Shown piece after piece: positions 57,916-64,000 of a stretch of DNA of 64,000 bases (position 1 is the first letter of the stretch; every line of letters starts with the position of its first letter). The stretch covers positions 124,001 to 188,000 of the forward strand of contig JACKLK010000002.1 in the NCBI GenBank assembly GCA_024236015.1, in the 5' to 3' direction. Source of the DNA: Rhodoferax sp. (lineage in GTDB: Bacteria; Pseudomonadota; Gammaproteobacteria; Burkholderiales; Burkholderiaceae_C). A model generated the notes under the pieces. That model saw only the letters and a list, made by a program, of their open reading frames with translations. It was not told where the DNA came from and ran no database searches. A program made the translations under genes and the position numbers.

Positions 57916-60579
57916 TCAGCCGACGTCCTGCACGAAGCGCTCGACCGGCAACGGGCGGCCGAGCAGGTAACCCTGGCACACGTCGCATCCGTGTTGTTGC
58001 AGGAACCCGCGTTGCGCGGCCGTCTCCACGCCTTCGGCGATCACCTGCATGCCCAGCTTGCTGGCCAGGCCGATGATGGTCTGGATGATGATGCCGTCGC
58101 TGGCCTTGACGCCGATGTTGCGCACGAAACTCTGGTCGATCTTGAGCTGGTCCAGCGGCAGCCGCGTCAGGTAGGACAGCGACGACTGCCCGGTGCCGAA
58201 GTCGTCCATCGAGAAACGCACGCCCAGCGCCTTGAGCTGCTCCATCTTGGCGATCGTGTCCTGCACGTCGTCCAGCACCAGGCTTTCGGTCAGTTCGAGC
58301 TTGAGCCGGTCGGGCCGGGCGCCGGTCTCGCCCAGCACCTGCGCCACCTTGCGCACGAAATCGATGTCCCGGAACTGGCGTGCGCTGACGTTGACCGCCA
58401 GCTCCAGCGCCTGCAACTGCGGATGCGCCTGCCAGGCCGTGAGTTGCGCGCAGGCCGCGTGCAACACCCATTGCCCGATCGGCAGGATCAGTCCGGTCTC
58501 CTCGGTCAGCGGAATGAATTCCATCGGCGGCACCAGGCCGCGCACCGGATGTTGCCAGCGCAGCAGGACTTCGGCGCCGACGACCGCATCCTGCGTGTCC
58601 ACCTGCGCCTGGTAGAACAGCGTGAACTGCCCCTTGTCCAGCGCGTCGCGCAGGTCGTTCTCGAGCGCCGTACGCGCCGCGATCGTCGCCTGCATGACCG
58701 GGTCATAGAAGCGGATCGCATTGCGCCCGGACGTCTTGGCCTGGTACATCGCGATGTCGGCCTGCTTGAGCAGGTCGTCCAGCGCCTGCTCGTGGCCGTT
58801 GAACAGCGTGACGCCGATGCTCGGCGTGCTCGGCAGCGTGTGTTGCCCGAGCCGATACGGCTGGTTCAGCGCGGCCAGGATCTTCTCGCCGATCAGCTCG
58901 GTCTGTGCCGCGGCATTCGGCGCCGGCATGTCGAGCTCCTCGAGCATCACGACGAATTCGTCGCCGCCCAGGCGGGCCACCGTGTCGGCTTCGCGCACGC
59001 AGGCCCGCAGGCGTTCGGCCACCTGCTTGAGCAACTGGTCGCCGATGTCATGTCCGAGCGTGTCGTTGATGGTCTTGAAATGATCCAGGTCCATGAACAT
59101 CAGTGCGCCCAGCCTGCCACTGCGGGCGCTCGACGCCAGGGCCTGTTGCAGGCGGTCCATCAGCAAGCGGCGATTGGGCAGCTGGGTCAGCGGATCGAAG
59201 AATGCCAGCTGTTCGATCTCACGCGCCGCCAACTTGCTGGCGGTGATGTCGCGCGAGATCACGATGAAACGGGGCGACTGCGGCGTGTCGCCGGTCTTGC
59301 GCGCCACCGACAGCTCGAACCAGGTGTCCGACCCGCCATGGCGCAGCATGAACTGCGTGCCGCCGCTCGAACCGGTGGCATTGGCCTGCTGCAGTGCCTG
59401 CAGGATGGGCTGGGCCGCCGACGGTGGCAGATGTTCGGCCACGCGTCCGTGCTCGAACAGGCCGGGCGCGATCGCCAGCAGCGTCGGATGGGGCGCATGC
59501 GAGCGGTAGTACTGGCCGTCCAGCCCGAGCTCGAGCAAGGAGTCGGGCATGGCGTCGAGTGTGGCCTCGAGCTGGGCCTTGCCCTCCAGGACCTGTGCAC
59601 GCGCCTGGCCGATCCGGCCCAGGTATTGCAGCGACATCGCCGTGGCCGCCAGGATCATCAGCGCGATCGGCACGGCCACCAGCACGATGAGATCGCGGTC
59701 ATCGCGCCAGTTCTGCAGCGCCGATGTGATCGGCACGCTGGCCGCGATGGCGATGGCGGCGTACAGCGTCGGACGGGTCACCACGATGGCGTCCTGCTGG
59801 CTCAGCCGCGCCGGGGCGCGGTGGACCTCGCCGCGCGCCAGCATCCCGGACAGGCCGGGCGCCAGCATCACGCCGGTCAGCTCCTCGGTCGGCGGCACGC
59901 TGGCCAGCATTTCGCCGTTGCCCCGTTCGAGCGTGAGCTCCAGGCCGGGAATCGTGACGCCCTGCGCCATCACCGAGCCCAGCAGCGGCACCCGCACTTC
60001 GGCCACCGCCACGATGCGGCTGGCGTCCGCCAGCTTGATGCTGCGCGCCATGTACAACACGGGCTCGCCGCTCGACGCACTGATCACCGGCTCGCTGATG
60101 ACCAGCGTGGGCACCCGGATGGCGAGCACCCGCTCGAGGTACCCGTCGGGCAACGCCAGCAGGACCGGGCGGTCCCCGTGCTGGGACGATGCCACGACCT
60201 GGCCCTTCGGCGTCATCAGCGCCAGCTGGCTGACCAGCAGGTTCTGGTTGTCCGCTGCCCGCATCTGGCGGGTCGCCAGGTCGTGGTCCAGCCACTCGAG
60301 CACCAGGTTCGATGCGCGCAGGACCTCGTCCATGCTGGCCAGCAGGATGTCGATGCTGAGCAGGTTGCGGTTCAATGCCGCTTCCGCACCGGCCACGAAT
60401 CGCACCGCGTCGCGTTCCGCGCTGACCAGGGCCGCCTGGCGGCCTTGTGTGATCAGGCTCGCGGCGACCAGCGCGAGCACCGACAGGAATACCGCTGCGC
60501 CGGCCAGGATCGTCCATCGGACGCGCCGCGGCACCGACCTGTGCGTGGACCCGTTGGCGAACGCCCGGTCCTGGGTCAT
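57916..60579 (-). CDS. Membrane sensor with GGDEF and EAL domains
   Basis: This cyclic-di-GMP enzyme has 887 residues. A membrane helix at 24-46 is followed by a periplasmic sensor of about 240 residues, a second membrane helix (LIVLVAVPIALMILAATAMSLQYL) and a PAS domain (EATLDAMPDSLLELGLDGQYYR). The GGDEF domain follows, with intact GGDEF near 535, and the EAL domain with EVLLRW replacing EALLRW near 668 and DDFGTGQSSLSYL. Both active sites look competent. The ATG overlaps the stop of the upstream binding-protein gene by 4 bases, so sensing of a periplasmic ligand is likely. Confidence 0.93.
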   Translation of the reverse strand: MTQDRAFANGSTHRSVPRRVRWTILAGAAVFLSVLALVAASLITQGRQAALVSAERDAVRFVAGAEAALNRNLLSIDILLASMDEVLRASNLVLEWLDHDLATRQMRAADNQNLLVSQLALMTPKGQVVASSQHGDRPVLLALPDGYLERVLAIRVPTLVISEPVISASSGEPVLYMARSIKLADASRIVAVAEVRVPLLGSVMAQGVTIPGLELTLERGNGEMLASVPPTEELTGVMLAPGLSGMLARGEVHRAPARLSQQDAIVVTRPTLYAAIAIAASVPITSALQNWRDDRDLIVLVAVPIALMILAATAMSLQYLGRIGQARAQVLEGKAQLEATLDAMPDSLLELGLDGQYYRSHAPHPTLLAIAPGLFEHGRVAEHLPPSAAQPILQALQQANATGSSGGTQFMLRHGGSDTWFELSVARKTGDTPQSPRFIVISRDITASKLAAREIEQLAFFDPLTQLPNRRLLMDRLQQALASSARSGRLGALMFMDLDHFKTINDTLGHDIGDQLLKQVAERLRACVREADTVARLGGDEFVVMLEELDMPAPNAAAQTELIGEKILAALNQPYRLGQHTLPSTPSIGVTLFNGHEQALDDLLKQADIAMYQAKTSGRNAIRFYDPVMQATIAARTALENDLRDALDKGQFTLFYQAQVDTQDAVVGAEVLLRWQHPVRGLVPPMEFIPLTEETGLILPIGQWVLHAACAQLTAWQAHPQLQALELAVNVSARQFRDIDFVRKVAQVLGETGARPDRLKLELTESLVLDDVQDTIAKMEQLKALGVRFSMDDFGTGQSSLSYLTRLPLDQLKIDQSFVRNIGVKASDGIIIQTIIGLASKLGMQVIAEGVETAAQRGFLQQHGCDVCQGYLLGRPLPVERFVQDVG

Positions 60580-61682
60580 GACGCGCCCGGCGCCGTGATG
60601 CCACGGACCGGAGCAATGGTCTGGTTCCAGATCGTCGCGCACTCGGGCCCGCAGCGGCGCAGCCAGCTGGGCAGGATATGCGACTGCACGATGTCCCGCA
60701 GCCGCTGCTGGTCCCGCGGATCCATCGGCACGGCGGTCATGCTGCCCTTGCGTCCCAGGCGGCAGCCGGCGGCGCCGGTGTTGCACGCCAGGCCGTCGAG
60801 GGTGGCCTGTTCGCTGGCGGCCCAGATCCGCGCCTCGAGCCGGGGCAACGCGTCACGCAGCGCGACGCGCAACTCCGGCTCCAGGGCGTTCCAGGAGTCC
60901 AGGTTGGCGCCGAACATCGACAGCCCCCAGGTGATGGGCATGGCATAGATGTGGGTCGTGACCTCGTGCAAGCCCAGCGTGTTGCCGGTCATGGTGCCGG
61001 TGATGGCGCAGCTGACGTTGCCCTTGCGGATCTGGGGCAGCAGGTCGTTCATCACGGTGACGACCGGAATGGCACCGAAGGCCCGCACGAAGTCGCCCAG
61101 CGTCGTGCCCGAGACGCGCACCCGCCGTCCTGCCAGGTCTTCGAGCCGCGTGATCGGCCGGTTGCAGAACACCATCTGCGCGGGATAGGTGTAGATCGCC
61201 AGCAATTCGATGCCGTAACGCTGGCGCAGCGTGTTCTCCAGGTAGGGGCGGAAGGCCGCCAACGTCGTCTTGAGCGTGGCGATGTCGGGGTTCAGCCCCG
61301 CCAGGTCGGCCGCGCTGAACACGGCTTCCTGGGGCGCGACGCGGCTCAGCGGTATCGTGCCGAACGGAATCACGCCCATCTGCATCAGCCGCACCATGTC
61401 CTGCGCCGGGATGCCGGCGCGATCGAAGGGCACGATCGCGGCCGAATAACGCCCGTTGCTGATCTCCGGCAGTGTGCGGGTCCAGAAGGGTTGCTCGTGC
61501 TGGACAAACTGGTTGACGCCTGCCAGTCCGCCCACGATGCGCAGTTGCTGCGACGGCGGTGGCGACGCCTGCGCGGCGGCTCCAAAGCCCGCGCCGGCCA
61601 GCAGCATTGCGGCCAGGGATTTGCGCCACGCGTCGGCGCGACCGCGTCGTCGGGGGCGAGGGGGGCGATACGGCTCCATCAT
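60576..61682 (-). CDS. TRAP-type (DctP-like) periplasmic binding protein paired with the GGDEF/EAL sensor
   Basis: This protein has 368 residues from the ATG at 61682 (an ATG at 61709 is also possible). A signal segment (KSLAAMLLAGAGFGAAAQA) is followed by the DctP fold with NRPITRLEDLAGRRVRVSGTTLGDF, the substrate-arginine region. Two cysteine pairs near the C-terminus (CNTGAAGC and CGPEC) could form disulfides. No TRAP permease genes are adjacent; instead the stop overlaps the start of the GGDEF/EAL gene. It may serve as a ligand receptor for signalling and not transport. Confidence 0.87.
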   Translation of the reverse strand: MMEPYRPPRPRRRGRADAWRKSLAAMLLAGAGFGAAAQASPPPSQQLRIVGGLAGVNQFVQHEQPFWTRTLPEISNGRYSAAIVPFDRAGIPAQDMVRLMQMGVIPFGTIPLSRVAPQEAVFSAADLAGLNPDIATLKTTLAAFRPYLENTLRQRYGIELLAIYTYPAQMVFCNRPITRLEDLAGRRVRVSGTTLGDFVRAFGAIPVVTVMNDLLPQIRKGNVSCAITGTMTGNTLGLHEVTTHIYAMPITWGLSMFGANLDSWNALEPELRVALRDALPRLEARIWAASEQATLDGLACNTGAAGCRLGRKGSMTAVPMDPRDQQRLRDIVQSHILPSWLRRCGPECATIWNQTIAPVRGITAPGAS

Positions 61683-61857
61683 CGGTCGGTGTCGGGTCCA
61701 CGGGAACATTGGGCCCGGATTGTGCCTGCTGGACAGGCGTCACGTCCGCATCCGGGTTCCGGCGCTGGCACGGCCATGCATCGCGCTCCCGCACGCGCAA
61801 GGATACGGCAAGGCACCGCCGGGCCATCGGGCGGCGGTTCCGGACGCTGCCCGACGG

Positions 61858-64000
61858 TTATGGCAGGAACCCCATGGATCGGCCGTCCCGCACTTCCGGC
61901 TTGAGCCGGTGTTCGGCTTCGAGCTGTTCGAGGAATTCCAGTGGCTCCAACGTGGCATCCAGGATGGTGGCCTGGCGCTTGACGGCGGCGAAGTCGCCCG
62001 GGCACAGCTGGTCGAGCCGGCCCAGCCGTTGCAGCATGTCGGCCTGCAACCGCTGGGGATCGCCCTGCAGGGCCTCGGTCACGAACATCTGGGTCCGCTG
62101 CTCGCGCTCCAGCGGCTTGAAGCGGATCTTGAAGGTGAAGCGGCGCAAGGCGGCGGCGTCGAGGCGCTCGAACAGGTTGGTGGTGCAGATGAAGACGCCG
62201 GGGAAACGCTCCATGCCCTGCAGCATTTCGTTGACCTCGCTGACCTCGTAGTTGCGCTGGGCGCCCCGGCGGTCCTGCAGGAAGCTGTCGGCCTCGTCGA
62301 GCAGCAGCACGGCCTTCTCGGACTGCGCGTCGCGGAACATGGCCGCCATCTGCTGCTCGGTCTCGCCGACGTATTTGCTCATCAGGTCGCTGGCCTGCTT
62401 GACCATCAGCGGTTGTTCCAGTTCCTGCGCGATATGGCGGGCCAGCGCGGTCTTGCCGCTGCCCGGCGGGCCGTGGAAACACAGGGTGCCGTGCCCGCGC
62501 GCGCGCAAGGCCTGCACGATCCGCGGCAGCTCGAAGCGGCATTCCACGTTCAGGTTGGCCAGGTCGTAGCGGGTCACCATCTGCTGTGCGGGATCGGGCT
62601 CGGAGTCCTTGCCCAGCGCGAGATCGGCGTTGCGCAACTGCCGCTCGATCAACCGTTCGCAGACCTGCACATCCGGCGTCGGGTCGCTCGCGCCATGGGC
62701 CAGTCCGGCAAAACGCACGGCGGTGCGGATCTGCGCCGGGGTCAGGCCCTTGCGCGAGGCCAGCCGTGCGACGAATGTGTCGGACACCGCGATGCCGTCG
62801 AGCGTCTTGCGCACAACGCCTTCGCGTGCGCCCGGCGGCGGCGACTTGAGCTCGAGGTGGTAGGCGAAGCGGCGCCGGAATGCCGGGTCGATCTGTTCGA
62901 TGCGGTTCGTGACCCAGATCGTGGGCACGTTGTTCGACTCCAGGATCTGGTTCACCCAGGCCTTGCCGCTGACGCTGCCATTGCTCGGCGCGGCCACCTG
63001 TTCGGCCCGCGCCAGCAATTGCGCCGCCTCGCTGGAGATCGGCGGAAACACGTCCTCGACCTCGTCGAACAACAAGGCGGCGTTTTCGCTGCCCTTGAGG
63101 AACACCTGTGCGATCTGCAGCGACCGGTAGCGATCGCGCCCGCTGAGCGAGTTGCCGTCGCGGTCGGCGTATTCGACCTCGAACAGTTCCAGCCCGGCGG
63201 CCTGTGCCACGACCTTGGCCAGTTCGGTCTTGCCGGTGCCCGGCGGCCCGTACAGCAACACGTTGACGCCGCTTTCCTTGCGCGCGACGGCATTGCCCAG
63301 CAGGGCGCACAAGACTTCGGTGTCTTCCTGCACGAACTGGAAGTCGGCCGTCGACAGCTCGCTCTTGCTCGAGGGTCGGGTGAACACCGCCATGAGTTCG
63401 GCGCGGTCGCGGTATTCGCGCATCAGCACCGGTGGCAGTTTCTCGCTGACCTTCATCAGGTCGGCCAGGTCGGTGATGTTGTGTTCGGAGATCAGGTTCT
63501 CGATCAGGCCGATGCGCTCCAGGCGCGAGCCGGCGCGCAAGGCCTCGCCGACCTCGCTGGCGCTGACCTGCGCCAGTTCGGCGATCGCGGCATAGGCCTC
63601 GGGCGCATTGCTGACCTTGAATTCCACCAGGATGCTGCGCAGGTCGCGCTGGTAACGCGCCAGCGTGCCGTACAGCAGCAGCGCACGCTCGGCCTTGTTC
63701 AACTGCAGCAGGCCGGCCAGTGCGTCGATGTTCTTCTCGACCAGCGTGGACTGCTTCTTCAGGCTTTGCGTCAGCCAGTCGCCGGTGACCGACAGCAGCG
63801 AGATCAGGTCCTTGGGCTGGTCCTTGGCGTATTCGTCGAGGTAGAAGAACAAGGTGCCTTCTTCATACGGTCCGCGCCAGACGCCGTGGCGCGACAGGAA
63901 CTCGGCATCGCGCAGGGTTTCGTGGCCGCGCCAGTAGTCGTTGCCGACGCAGCGCCGGCCCAGGAACTCGCGCACGCGCCCCAGTACCGGCAGCGGCCAC
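61858..64000 (-). CDS. Tandem AAA+ ATPase, N-terminus cut by window edge
   Basis: The reading frame is open to the right edge, so the start is not in the window; a GTG at 63975 is only a possible internal start. Two AAA+ modules are present: Walker A GPPGTGKTEL with Walker B LLFDEVEDVF, and Walker A GPPGSGKTAL with Walker B LLLDEADSF. Arginine-finger-like IDPAFRRRF and LDAAALRRF lie after them. The N-terminal ~230 residues are helical and likely bind a substrate or partner. The pair resembles Cdc48/NSF-type double-ring ATPases or viral-like and McrB-like remodelers; the target is unknown. It ends about 175 bp downstream, on the same strand, of the binding-protein gene. Confidence 0.9.
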   Translation of the reverse strand, partial: WPLPVLGRVREFLGRRCVGNDYWRGHETLRDAEFLSRHGVWRGPYEEGTLFFYLDEYAKDQPKDLISLLSVTGDWLTQSLKKQSTLVEKNIDALAGLLQLNKAERALLLYGTLARYQRDLRSILVEFKVSNAPEAYAAIAELAQVSASEVGEALRAGSRLERIGLIENLISEHNITDLADLMKVSEKLPPVLMREYRDRAELMAVFTRPSSKSELSTADFQFVQEDTEVLCALLGNAVARKESGVNVLLYGPPGTGKTELAKVVAQAAGLELFEVEYADRDGNSLSGRDRYRSLQIAQVFLKGSENAALLFDEVEDVFPPISSEAAQLLARAEQVAAPSNGSVSGKAWVNQILESNNVPTIWVTNRIEQIDPAFRRRFAYHLELKSPPPGAREGVVRKTLDGIAVSDTFVARLASRKGLTPAQIRTAVRFAGLAHGASDPTPDVQVCERLIERQLRNADLALGKDSEPDPAQQMVTRYDLANLNVECRFELPRIVQALRARGHGTLCFHGPPGSGKTALARHIAQELEQPLMVKQASDLMSKYVGETEQQMAAMFRDAQSEKAVLLLDEADSFLQDRRGAQRNYEVSEVNEMLQGMERFPGVFICTTNLFERLDAAALRRFTFKIRFKPLEREQRTQMFVTEALQGDPQRLQADMLQRLGRLDQLCPGDFAAVKRQATILDATLEPLEFLEQLEAEHRLKPEVRDGRSMGFLP

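Noticed and set aside
57991..60948. 985-codon plus-strand frame opposite the GGDEF/EAL gene
   Set aside because: It has no domain, is rich in H/R/Q/A, and mirrors a gene whose GGDEF and EAL motifs are unambiguous. High GC keeps antisense frames open.

Overview
The window is high-GC DNA that reads as a betaproteobacterium of the order Burkholderiales, most likely Comamonadaceae-like. The basis is the density of TRAP and tripartite tricarboxylate (TTT/Bug) transport genes, a methionine synthase split over two genes, an SAH riboswitch, a fused ThiD-ThiE, and GC-rich intergenic repeats of the kind common in that group. I saw no rRNA, tRNA, CRISPR array, integrase or intact insertion sequence.

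Layout, left to right. 1-5.5 kb: a TRAP transporter (DctM cut by the window edge, DctQ, DctP) in one operon with a TetR regulator, divergent from an acetoacetyl-CoA synthetase-type ligase; two tandem palindromic operators lie between them. 5.5-12.4 kb: a small unknown protein, a GcdR-like LysR regulator, glutaryl-CoA dehydrogenase, a class III CoA transferase, a broken MFS gene and an intact one; together a glutarate/glutaryl-CoA degradation block. 12.4-14.1 kb: a membrane-anchored low-complexity protein and msrB-msrA. 14.3-20.4 kb: a TPP riboswitch followed by thiC-thiO-thiS-thiG-thiDE. 20.4-26.5 kb: an MltB-like lipoprotein, a RidA-family protein, the C-terminal module of MetH behind an SAH riboswitch, and a large unknown helical protein.

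27.0-40.5 kb is the most unusual part. It is visibly less GC-rich than its flanks and holds a sugar-type ABC importer, a cytosolic arylsulfatase, its formylglycine-generating enzyme, a YihU-like dehydrogenase, an inositol-monophosphatase-family phosphatase, a BtpA/SgcQ-family protein, an M42 (SgcX-like) hydrolase, an FGGY kinase and a DeoR repressor. Three promoter regions in this block share a CATATRAT/ATCA operator-like motif. I read it as an undescribed regulon for uptake and breakdown of a sulfated or sulfonated carbohydrate-like compound. It lies between the two halves of MetH (22.3-25.0 kb and 40.5-41.6 kb), which suggests an insertion.

41.7-48.4 kb: RecQ with an in-frame repeat insertion, an XRE regulator, a DUF2061 protein, and a nitric-oxide response block (NsrR, NnrS, a DUF2249 protein, ferredoxin FdxA) with a textbook NsrR operator. 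48.5-55 kb: a second sulfatase operon (Bug receptor, alpha/beta hydrolase, sulfatase) and a complete TTT transporter (TctC-TctB-TctA). 55.2-64 kb: an amidase, a small unknown protein, a Crp/Fnr regulator, a GGDEF/EAL enzyme overlapping a TRAP-type binding protein gene (a probable sensory pair), and a tandem AAA+ ATPase cut by the right edge.
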